In this document: positions 16,336 to 23,981 of the stretch, in pieces | Numbering within the stretch: position 1 is the stretch's first letter | Layout: the number at the start of each line of letters is the position of its first letter | From: Fuerstiella marisgermanici | GTDB lineage: Bacteria > Planctomycetota > Planctomycetia > Planctomycetales > Planctomycetaceae | Length of the DNA: 64,000 bases | Assembly (NCBI RefSeq): GCF_001983935.1 | Contig: NZ_CP017641.1 | Coordinates: 3,100,001-3,164,000 of the forward strand | Direction of reading: 5' to 3' | The notes under the pieces: generated by a model | Seen by the model: the letters and a program-made list of their open reading frames with translations, nothing else | Told to the model about the DNA's origin: nothing | The model's database searches: none | Program-made: the position numbers and the translations under genes

Positions 16336-16413
16336 CGCATCTGCGGCGTGCACAGGCACCATTCAAACTCGGTCTACTTCAGCCACGAAATCGGAATGGG
16401 AAACGAAGCTTAA
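16336..16413 (+). pseudogene. Remnant of a PPDK C-terminus
   Basis: Read in one frame this stretch gives RICGVHRHHSNSVYFSHEIG, then MGNEA and stop. The intact ppdK has GICGEHGGDPKSVYFCHEIG at residues about 865-884. The I-C-G-x-H catalytic core and S-V-Y-F-x-H-E-I-G are shared with identical spacing, and DNA identity is also visible (TCTACTTC and GCCACGAAATCGG). No upstream part of the gene is present. It is therefore a short, diverged duplicate of the ppdK 3' end, left on the far side of the GxxExxY element. Confidence 0.65.
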
Positions 16414-16417
16414 ACAT

Positions 16418-16470
16418 TCAACGCGGAGGACGCAGAGTCGCAGAGGAACACAGAGATTGCGCGGCAGAGA
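16418..16470. repeat. Third CGCAGAG-type repeat copy
   Basis: TCAACGCGGAGGACGCAGAG followed by TCGCAGAGGAACACAGAGA, directly after the PPDK remnant. It is a direct-orientation relative of the copies at 15686 and 16205. Confidence 0.65.
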
Positions 16471-16802
16471 CGCGGTGGTTGGAGCGAGGTACGAACGAAG
16501 CCACGGAACAAACGACCGGAATGCATGGCAACCTCTGAAGTGCATGCTGCTGGGTTTTCTTCGCTTCGCTCAGTCCAACCCTGGCCACACATTGCGGTGA
16601 TGGTCCGGAAGTAGCGAGGGTAACGGAAATGCAGCTCCGGGCCTTAATGCTTGCAGCCTTCGAATTTTTCCCTGAACTTTCTTTCAAAGCGACCGTTGCA
16701 ATCCGGTAATTCTTTAAGCAGCAAACGACACCCAGTAAGGGTGGCGGCATTGGGGTGCCGCTCTTCTGTCAACCAACTTCTGCTCTCACCGGATTCTCGT
16801 CT

Positions 16803-18461
16803 ATGTCTCGCCGCCGAAAATCGAGGTCACCGAAAATTGCGATCGAATCACTTGAGGCACGGGCGCTTTTGTGCGCGACTTTTGACCTAATTCACTACGG
16901 CGCGGAAACATTCGATGAGTTCACGTGGCCATCCAGTGAGTCGGCTGCTGCCTACGAAGTTTGGTTGAACGACGCGGAGACGAATCAGTTAGCTTATCGC
17001 GAAGACGGGTTAACCGCTCCGGAATTGAATCTCGAATCCATCGACGACGGCGACTACTTCGCCTGGATTCAGGACGAAAACGCGGACGGGAATGGCCCGT
17101 GGCGAGAGCGTCAACGGATCAGAATTGTGAACGGTCAACTCATCGGAACCGCAGGATTGCTGCAATGGCAGCCGATGGCCGGGGCGGAAACTTATGAGGT
17201 TTGGATTTCGAAAGATGGCCTACGCGTCGATCGCGTGAGTGGCCTGACCTCCAATTCCTATCAGCTTCCAGCGATGGACGACGGCAGCTACGACTATTGG
17301 ATCCAGCGTGAAGACAGCGACGGCCGTGGCGACTGGAACACGAAGTTGTCATTTGAGGTCCAATCCGGCGGACTCGTCATTACAACAAGCCCGGGGACTC
17401 TGACGTGGAACGCTGATGACGCCAGCTATAGCTACGAAATCTGGATCAGCGCGAAAGACTCGAACGAACGCGTGGCTGGATCGAAAGGACTTGCCAGCGC
17501 GGCATTCGAAGTCCCCGCCCTCGAAGATGGCGCTTATGACGTTTGGATTAGAGACGAAAACTCAGACGGCAGCGGCACATGGCGAAGCAAAAAGTCATTC
17601 GTAGTGGACGCGGGGCAGCTAAACGCGACGCCGACTGTTGGCACACTTGAGTGGGAAGCTGATGCCGGCGCGATCAGCTACGACATCTGGATCAGTGCGT
17701 GGGGGACAACCAGCCGCATCGCTGGAGAAGCTGGTCTGACAGAAGCGGAGTATCGTGTCCCGGACCTCGACGCAGGTGCCTATGACTATTGGATCCGCGC
17801 CAACAACAGTGACGGTGCCGGGGCATGGAGCAAACGAGAATCGTTTGTGGTTCACGACGGCACGCTATCGGTGGCTGGATCGGTCGGAGAACTCACCTGG
17901 GCCGCTGATCCCGACGCGCTCAGTTACGATATCTGGATCAAGGGTGAATCGTCCGACCGGAATATCGTATCGGAATCCGGAATCGATAGTCCTTCAACCG
18001 AAGTCGGTTACCTCATTGATGGGACATACTATTACTGGGTGAGAACCAACACTGCCAAAGATTCTGTTTGGAGTGACCAGCGAGTGTTTCGGGTTTCCAA
18101 TGGAGAGCTCCTTACGTCCTCGGGCTATTTGTATTGGGGACACGAAGCGGACGCATTCAGCTACGAGATTTCCGTCGAGGAAGTCGGCGATGGCGGACGC
18201 GAGGTTTTTCAGCAAAGCGGAATCACGGAAACTCAAATAGACATACCATTGTTAGCCGATGGCCAATATCAGTTTCGCATTCAATATGAAAACAGAGCTG
18301 GCAAAGGAAGCTGGAGTGACTTCAACTTGTTTGCAGTCGAAGATGGAAGGGTGCAGCGATTCCAAAACGGCTCTTTTGGAACAGTCGTATCTGGAATTGC
18401 ATTTTCCAACGGATTCAATTGCACGGCCAACGCAAATGAGCCAGTGACACTGCACTTGTAG
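16803..18461 (+). CDS. LEPR-XLL-type exported protein with six ~80-residue tandem repeats
   Basis: A 552-residue protein. The N-terminus MSRRRKSRSP is followed by IESLEARALLCATF, the L-E-x-R-x-L-L export-associated motif of planctomycete LEPR-XLL proteins. Residues about 36-514 are six fibronectin-III-like repeats starting near 36, 114, 193, 273, 354 and 434. Each has a L-x-W-x-x-D...SY-E/D-I-W-I strand, a mid-repeat G-L/G-I, a D-G-x-Y-x-x-W-I/V-R strand, an N-S-D-G-x-G-x-W-S turn and a final F-x-V-x-x-G-x-L strand. The last repeat is the most diverged. It is probably a secreted or cell-surface adhesion/structural protein. ATG at 16803 is chosen; the longer frame from 16755 would put residues before the motif. 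Confidence 0.82.
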   Translation: MSRRRKSRSPKIAIESLEARALLCATFDLIHYGAETFDEFTWPSSESAAAYEVWLNDAETNQLAYREDGLTAPELNLESIDDGDYFAWIQDENADGNGPWRERQRIRIVNGQLIGTAGLLQWQPMAGAETYEVWISKDGLRVDRVSGLTSNSYQLPAMDDGSYDYWIQREDSDGRGDWNTKLSFEVQSGGLVITTSPGTLTWNADDASYSYEIWISAKDSNERVAGSKGLASAAFEVPALEDGAYDVWIRDENSDGSGTWRSKKSFVVDAGQLNATPTVGTLEWEADAGAISYDIWISAWGTTSRIAGEAGLTEAEYRVPDLDAGAYDYWIRANNSDGAGAWSKRESFVVHDGTLSVAGSVGELTWAADPDALSYDIWIKGESSDRNIVSESGIDSPSTEVGYLIDGTYYYWVRTNTAKDSVWSDQRVFRVSNGELLTSSGYLYWGHEADAFSYEISVEEVGDGGREVFQQSGITETQIDIPLLADGQYQFRIQYENRAGKGSWSDFNLFAVEDGRVQRFQNGSFGTVVSGIAFSNGFNCTANANEPVTLHL

Positions 18462-18744
18462 ACCAGCAAGTCCCACGTGCAGTTCAAGACTTAAGTTCTC
18501 TGCATGGCGTGCCGCAGCGTGGCGTCGGTTCGAGCGGGCCGGCGGGGTGAGCTCCCAGACAAGCGAGCCACCCAGAGTACAACGCACCGAAGTTCACTCA
18601 GCTTCGCGCAGTTGAACCTCGACCGCCAGTAGCTCTATTCGCGCACCGCACGCCCCGAACCACGGATGGATGACGGCGGAACAGGAATGGCTATGATGCT
18701 CAACTGAGTTCATCATTCCTGTTCCGTATAACTGAGGCTCCGAA

Positions 18745-19674
18745 ATGAAATCATTGATGATTTGTGTCACTCTGTTGGCCGTGTCTGCTGCTGCGATAGC
18801 GGATGAAAAAACGAAGAAGCCAGCCAAGCCTAAACCTGCGACACTCGCGCCGACTCAGGCGAATGTTTCTTATGGGCCGGACAAGATGAATGTGATCGAC
18901 TTCTGGCAGGCGGAAGGTGAGGGGCCTCGGCCGTTGCTCGTTTATATTCACGGTGGCGGCTGGTACGGTGGCGACAAGAAGCGGTCGAAGCGAGATGTTC
19001 AGCCGTTTCTGGACAAAGGCATTTCCTACGCCGCGGTCAACTATCGTTTGTCCGGCAAGGCTCCTCTGCCAGCTCCTGTCCATGATGCCGCTCGAGCGAT
19101 TCAATTCATTCGTTCAAAGGCCGCCGAGTGGAACATTCGCACAGACCGAATTGCTCTGACTGGCGGCAGTGCGGGAGCCTGCACATCAATGTGGTTGCTG
19201 ACTCATGATGATCTCGCAGACCCAAAGTCCGACGATCCCGTTGAACGAGAATCCACACGTGTCACAGCAGCCGCGGTTGCGGGCGGCCAGACATCGATCG
19301 ATCCCAAACAGATCGAACCCTGGCTCGGGCCGATGGTGCTGCAGCACAATATGATCAACATGGCGGTCGGCGAAAAAACGATCGAAGGCGCATTGAAGAA
19401 CTACGACAAGCACAAACCTCTGTATGTCGAATTCTCAGCCTACAACCACGTGACTGCCGATGATCCTCCGCTGCTGATGACTTATGGCAACGACATGACT
19501 CTCCCATCGAAAAATGCAGGCCATGGGATTCATCATCCGGTCTACGGAGTGAAGATGAAAGAAAAGTGCGACAGCGTCGGACAGGAATGCCACCTGTTGA
19601 TCTCCGGCGTTTCAAAGTCTGAAGAATACGCCAACTCGCACGCGTTTCTGTTCGACAAGCTACTGGCGCCGTAG
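18745..19674 (+). CDS. Exported alpha/beta hydrolase (esterase/lipase-type)
   Basis: A 309-residue protein with a signal peptide (MKSLMICVTLLAVSAAAIAD) and an alpha/beta-hydrolase domain of the hormone-sensitive lipase/BD-FAE-like type. LLVYIHGGGWYGGDKK gives the oxyanion-hole H-G-G-G-W, ALTGGSAGACTSMWL carries the nucleophile elbow G-G-S-A-G, and the Asp and His are expected in the C-terminal part, where SHAFLFDK near the end offers a His. It probably acts on acetylated or feruloylated carbohydrate outside the cytoplasm (inference from family). It stands alone on the plus strand; nothing nearby defines its substrate. Confidence 0.87.
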   Translation: MKSLMICVTLLAVSAAAIADEKTKKPAKPKPATLAPTQANVSYGPDKMNVIDFWQAEGEGPRPLLVYIHGGGWYGGDKKRSKRDVQPFLDKGISYAAVNYRLSGKAPLPAPVHDAARAIQFIRSKAAEWNIRTDRIALTGGSAGACTSMWLLTHDDLADPKSDDPVERESTRVTAAAVAGGQTSIDPKQIEPWLGPMVLQHNMINMAVGEKTIEGALKNYDKHKPLYVEFSAYNHVTADDPPLLMTYGNDMTLPSKNAGHGIHHPVYGVKMKEKCDSVGQECHLLISGVSKSEEYANSHAFLFDKLLAP

Positions 19675-19938
19675 TCGGCACCGCCGGCTACAAGAAAGCG
19701 TCTGGTGGCACCAGGCAAACGTTTCGTAACGTCGCAACGCGATAAGCGACACCGCCTTCCTCAACTCAAGGCGGGCTCTACTTCGCGTGTTCAAAGTGAG
19801 ACACGGTTCTGATAGCTCTCAGCATATGGTTGGGAGCGTCAGCCCGTGGTTCAGCTCGCAACGTTCGCGTGCCATGCCGGAAGGTCGCATCATGCAAGCC
19901 TTGCCTAAGCGCTAGGTCGGATGACTGAAAACGGCGGT

Positions 19939-20631
19939 TTAGAACAGGCTTTTCTGGCTATCGTTTTTGGGCTTCTTCGGTACGTGCTCCATTTGCATAG
20001 CATCTGCCGGCAACGGGCGAAACAGGTCTGAGATCTGCTCGTATTCGGTGTTCTCATGCGAACAGTAGTGAGCGATCTGTTCCACATCCGTCAGTAGCGC
20101 AGGTTGCCGCATTCTGCCCGTGCGGTGAGCTGCCACCAGTTCATTGGCGTCGGTCGTCAGCATGACGCAGGAATCGACTGCTATCTTATTGCCATTTCCG
20201 TCTTCGCCCTGGAACGTGTCCCACAATCCGGGGATGGCAAACGTTTCGTGATCTGGCAGAGTATAGAGGCCTTCGCCACCATCGATATGCGGCTCACAAA
20301 AGCCATTCGCAATCAACACGCAACGTTGACGCCATGCGAGCTTCCACGGCCACGTGGTGTTGATGGATTCTGAACGCGCATTAATCTTGCCTCGCTGGAA
20401 TGCAGTCGCCGTCTTTATCTTACCGCCTGGCTTCCATGATTTTGGAAGCAGCCCCCAGACTCGGTTTTCGGCGATCCATTCATCGTCCAGCGACAATCTC
20501 AGCACAGCCACGGTCGACAATGGGTAAGCCTGAATGGGAACCATCTTTAGTGTGGACCACCAGTTGACCTTTAACTGGCTGAAGCCCATCTGAATCGTGC
20601 CGACCTTCTGGCCAGGATAGTGGTGACACAT
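19939..20631 (-). CDS. SOS response-associated peptidase (SRAP/HMCES-YedK family)
   Basis: A 230-residue SRAP-domain protein. Family members shield abasic sites in single-stranded DNA by forming a thiazolidine link through the N-terminal Cys2 after Met removal. Here Cys2 is present (M-C-H-H-Y), as are the N-A-R-S-E-S motif, the catalytic Glu in IANGFCEPH (usually DGFYEW) and an A-H-R-T-G-R-M-R segment matching the usual H-x-R-M-P. The changed FCEPH and RMRQ motifs make this a divergent member. It is transcribed alone, 108 bases downstream of the methyltransferase gene. No lexA or dinB is nearby. Confidence 0.88.
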   Translation of the reverse strand: MCHHYPGQKVGTIQMGFSQLKVNWWSTLKMVPIQAYPLSTVAVLRLSLDDEWIAENRVWGLLPKSWKPGGKIKTATAFQRGKINARSESINTTWPWKLAWRQRCVLIANGFCEPHIDGGEGLYTLPDHETFAIPGLWDTFQGEDGNGNKIAVDSCVMLTTDANELVAAHRTGRMRQPALLTDVEQIAHYCSHENTEYEQISDLFRPLPADAMQMEHVPKKPKNDSQKSLF

Positions 20632-20739
20632 GTGACATTCCTTTAAAGCTCGCCGCAGCCGCTACCTTTCAACGGTCTGTGTTTGGCACTGGTTGCACTA
20701 TCGATTATGGCGGCCGAGTTGCCAAGACTTTGCGAGCTG

Positions 20740-21885
20740 TCAGGCCGCAATAAGCTGGTACAGTGAAGTCACTTCTTTAGAACGGGCTTCGTACAGCGGA
20801 TCGGATTGATCCATTGCCTTTGCATGAACGGGTGACGTGTCCAGTTTTTCCTCCACCTTCAGACCGGACTGTTGGATCCAGTTCAGCAAGTCGTTGGCCC
20901 CTCGTAGTCCAATATGCTCAGCAAGGTTAGATATCACCAGCCAGGCTTGTCCGTTTTCATTCAGACGCGATCCCACACCGTTAAGAAATGACTTTAGCAT
21001 GCGACTTTTGGGATCGTAGATTGCCTGATCAATCGGCGTATTTGCTTTTGCCGGCACCCAGGGCGGGTTGCAGACGATAAGATCTGCTTTGCCTTCCGGG
21101 AACAGGTTCTTCTCCGCCAGGCTGGTGTTGTCCTGCATGTTCAGGCGTTGAAAATTGCGGGCAGCGCACTGCAGGGCACGAGGACTGATGTCGATGGCCG
21201 TCACGTGGCTGACGCCGCGTGCAACCAGAATAGCGGCGATCACGCCAGTGCCGGTGCCAACATCCCAGGCGACATTGGGACTGTCGGCCGAGGCCTGCTG
21301 AAACGATGCCTGGTGAATGAGATCAAGGTACTCGCCGCGGTTGGGCGAATAGACACCGTAGTCGGCATGAATATTCGCTTTCAGTGCCGAAATGTACACG
21401 CCCTTCTTTCGCCACTCGTCCGCCCCGATCATTCCCAGTGCCTCGCGCAGAGACAGCACCAAACGAGGCAGCGCGGTTTCGCCCAGGGCATGTTCAACAG
21501 CCTGCTGCAAATCGGGAGCACGATTCAGCGGACATTTGCCGTCGACGAGTTCGATCAAAACCTTATTGACGATGTTGGCCCGACCAATTTGTCGCGACCG
21601 AAGCTGATGAAATGCCTCCAGCAACGTCAACACCGGCTTTACCGCCTGCCGGTCGACTCGGCGAGTAATCGCCTGCAGCAACTGTTTGGCATTCTGAAAA
21701 TCGCCCTGATACAAGACAGCCGTCCCGGCGCACGCTCGCCAATACGCCGCGTCGGCCGTTGTGGTATCGTCCACGATGACCACGTTTTTGGGCGGCGGTT
21801 GCCCTGACTCAGACTGCCATCCAGCTGTCTGAGTTTCCGAGCGATCCTGCCAGGACAGTGTTTGAGATGGTTTCGGTTTGGTCAT
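20740..21885 (-). CDS. Class I SAM-dependent methyltransferase with NPPW motif
   Basis: A 381-residue protein. The C-terminal half (about residues 195-370) is a Rossmann methyltransferase: VAWDVGTGTGVIAAILVARG (motif I), VTAIDISPRALQCAARNF (motif II) and LIVCNPPWVPAKA. The N-P-P-W tetrad is the signature of N-methyltransferases acting on Gln, adenine or guanine (PrmA, HemK/PrmC, RsmC-like). The N-terminal part (about 1-180) is helical and unique to this group, perhaps substrate-recognising. The target is unassigned; rRNA guanine or a protein glutamine are both possible. ATG at 21885 is chosen because the longer frame begins with a stretch of non-family residues. Confidence 0.82.
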   Translation of the reverse strand: MTKPKPSQTLSWQDRSETQTAGWQSESGQPPPKNVVIVDDTTTADAAYWRACAGTAVLYQGDFQNAKQLLQAITRRVDRQAVKPVLTLLEAFHQLRSRQIGRANIVNKVLIELVDGKCPLNRAPDLQQAVEHALGETALPRLVLSLREALGMIGADEWRKKGVYISALKANIHADYGVYSPNRGEYLDLIHQASFQQASADSPNVAWDVGTGTGVIAAILVARGVSHVTAIDISPRALQCAARNFQRLNMQDNTSLAEKNLFPEGKADLIVCNPPWVPAKANTPIDQAIYDPKSRMLKSFLNGVGSRLNENGQAWLVISNLAEHIGLRGANDLLNWIQQSGLKVEEKLDTSPVHAKAMDQSDPLYEARSKEVTSLYQLIAA

Positions 21886-22134
21886 GAAGTTCAGAATGTT
21901 GAAATTGCGAAGGGCAAGGTTCCCGCCGCATGAAAGTTCTGGCGTGGATGTTTCAAACCACGGAATACACCGAACACTCACAAATAGACACCAGCGCACC
22001 AGAGCTTTCTATAAAATTGCCATCGAAGGGTATCGGCTACAGGTCGTGGCCTTGTTGTTTGACGCATCTCTCCGTGTATCCTGTGTCGTTCGTCGTCACC
22101 CGTCCGCGATGTCATCCGTCGTCAGAAAGGCAGC

Positions 22135-23409
22135 ATGAGTTCCACCGCCCGAAGCACTGAATCTGCCTTCACTGACCTGCCGTTTCATGTGATGACCAAG
22201 CCGATTGGTCCCATCTGCAACCTGGACTGCACGTACTGTTACTACCTGCATAAGGAAGAATTATATCCGGACAGCAAATGGAAGATGGGCGACGATTGCC
22301 TCGAATCTTACATCCGCCAGTACATCGATGCTCAACCGGCTAACACGCCGGAAGTCACGTTTGCGTGGCAGGGCGGCGAACCGACTTTGCTGGGCATTGA
22401 TTTCTTCGAACGCTGTGTTCAGATCCAGCAGCAGTGTGCTCGGCCCGGCATGAAGATCGCAAACACTCTGCAAACCAACGGAGTTCTGCTGGACGACGAC
22501 TGGTGCCGTTTCTTCCTGAAGAACGGTTTCCTAATTGGGCTTTCAATCGACGGCCCGGCGGCATTTCACGATGCTTATCGAGTCGACCATCAGGGCAGTG
22601 GCAGCCATGCGAAGGTAATCGCCGCGTTACGGAAGCTGAAGAAGTTTGGTGTCGAATTCAACGCTTTGGTCGTGGTGAACCGAATCAACGGCAGCGAAGG
22701 AACTCGAATCTATCGCTACCTGCGAGACGCGGGTTGCCGGTATTTGCAGTTCATTCCAGCCGTCGAACAATCCGGCGTAGGACGGCATGCAGAACGCGAG
22801 CCCCCAACTTCGCGCCGTCCGACGCCGTACGACAATGCAGCAGATGCTGTCAGTTCCCGCAGCGTGCTTCCGGCACAATTCGGCCAGTTTCTGATCGACG
22901 TATTCGACGAATGGATTCAGCAGGATGTGGGGCGTGTCTTTGTGCAGATTTTCGACATGGCACTCAGCGCGTGGGTGGGAGTCGAACCTTCGCTATGCGT
23001 GTTCCGGCAAACCTGCGGTCGCGCCCTGGCGATGGAGCAAAACGGCGACGTCTATAGTTGCGACCACTTTGTGGAACCCGCGCATCTACTCGGCAATCTG
23101 AATGTCGTGCCGCTGGAAGAGCTGGTGAATTCCGGTCAGCAGCAGGCCTTCGGCGACGCCAAGCAAACCACTCTGCCACGCTACTGCATTGATTGCGAAG
23201 TCCGTCATGTCTGCAACGGCGAATGTCCGAAGAACCGGTTTCTGGCGACTCCTGATGGCGAAGCGGGGCTGAACTATTTGTGTGCCGGCTACCGAGCGTT
23301 CTTCAATCACGTGACCGGCCCAATGGAACGCATGGCGGCGCTGGTGAAAAGCGGGCAGCCGGCGGCACGGGTCATGGACGAAGCAGGCAAACGTCCAACG
23401 CAAGGCTGA
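22135..23409 (+). CDS. Anaerobic sulfatase-maturating enzyme (radical SAM/SPASM)
   Basis: A 424-residue radical SAM protein that converts a Cys or Ser of sulfatases to formylglycine without oxygen. The CxxxCxxC cluster is C-N-L-D-C-T-Y-C at residues 28-35, in the family context FHVMTKPIGPICNLDCTYCY. WQGGEPTLLG and IGLSIDGP follow. The C-terminal SPASM region binds two extra 4Fe-4S clusters (C-G-R-A..., Y-S-C-D-H-F, C-I-D-C, C-N-G-E-C-P-K-N-R-F). Full family length. Planctomycetes encode many sulfatases for sulfated polysaccharides, but none lies in this window, so it probably acts in trans. It faces the PhnZ-like gene, and the two stop codons are only 6 bases apart. Confidence 0.93.
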   Translation: MSSTARSTESAFTDLPFHVMTKPIGPICNLDCTYCYYLHKEELYPDSKWKMGDDCLESYIRQYIDAQPANTPEVTFAWQGGEPTLLGIDFFERCVQIQQQCARPGMKIANTLQTNGVLLDDDWCRFFLKNGFLIGLSIDGPAAFHDAYRVDHQGSGSHAKVIAALRKLKKFGVEFNALVVVNRINGSEGTRIYRYLRDAGCRYLQFIPAVEQSGVGRHAEREPPTSRRPTPYDNAADAVSSRSVLPAQFGQFLIDVFDEWIQQDVGRVFVQIFDMALSAWVGVEPSLCVFRQTCGRALAMEQNGDVYSCDHFVEPAHLLGNLNVVPLEELVNSGQQQAFGDAKQTTLPRYCIDCEVRHVCNGECPKNRFLATPDGEAGLNYLCAGYRAFFNHVTGPMERMAALVKSGQPAARVMDEAGKRPTQG

Positions 23410-23414
23410 TATCA

Positions 23415-23981
23415 TTAGTCGCGAAGCGCCGCTCGAAGATAAGGCTCGAAGTGTTCCAGCGATGGTGTTCGCAGGTCGCGAACTTTCGCCAGGTCGTCCC
23501 AGCGTCTCAAACGAACCGCGTCGTCCGCGAAGGGACCTGCGGCGAACTCAGCCACTTCCTCAGCGGACATCGGGCCGCCCTGAAGCTTCAGGCTGGTGAT
23601 GGATGGGCCGCTTAAAGTCGCCATGTAGTCGGCGTCAGTAGCGCAGAGGTACCGTTTAGCCGGCACATGCAGTCGCACGGGTTCCGCGACGTCGCCGGCG
23701 AACATTGAAGTCAGAAAACGATAGCCCAATTCTTCGTGTTCATCGTCAACGCCGTGATCGGGAGCGTCTTCCGGCAACGCGTGAACAAGGTGCCCAATGT
23801 CGTGCAGCAACGCGGCTGAGATCAAAGCGGGTGAAGCACCATCCTCTTCGGCCAGCATGGCACATTGCAAAGCGTGTTCCCGTTGAGTGACCGCTTCACC
23901 GCCGTATTCTGAATCGCCTCGTTCGGAGAAAAGCTTCAAAATCGTGTCGACGGTGGGCATACAGAATTCGCTTCGGTTCAA
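23415..23981 (-). CDS. PhnZ-like HD-domain oxygenase (phosphonate-degradation HDIG type)
   Basis: A 188-residue HD protein. HALQCAMLAEEDGASPALIS, then LLHDIGHLVHALPEDAP give the metal-binding His, His-Asp; a further H-V-P-A-K-R-Y-L segment and the C-terminal MSAEEVAEFAAGPFADDAVR, then LRRWDDLAKV complete the layout of the TIGR03276/PhnZ family. In PhnZ a di-iron centre oxidatively cleaves 2-amino-1-hydroxyethylphosphonate; relatives act on other small oxygenated substrates, and no PhnY partner lies here. The start overlaps the stop of the kinase gene in ATGA (23978-23981), implying translational coupling with it. Confidence 0.85.
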   Translation of the reverse strand: MNRSEFCMPTVDTILKLFSERGDSEYGGEAVTQREHALQCAMLAEEDGASPALISAALLHDIGHLVHALPEDAPDHGVDDEHEELGYRFLTSMFAGDVAEPVRLHVPAKRYLCATDADYMATLSGPSITSLKLQGGPMSAEEVAEFAAGPFADDAVRLRRWDDLAKVRDLRTPSLEHFEPYLRAALRD

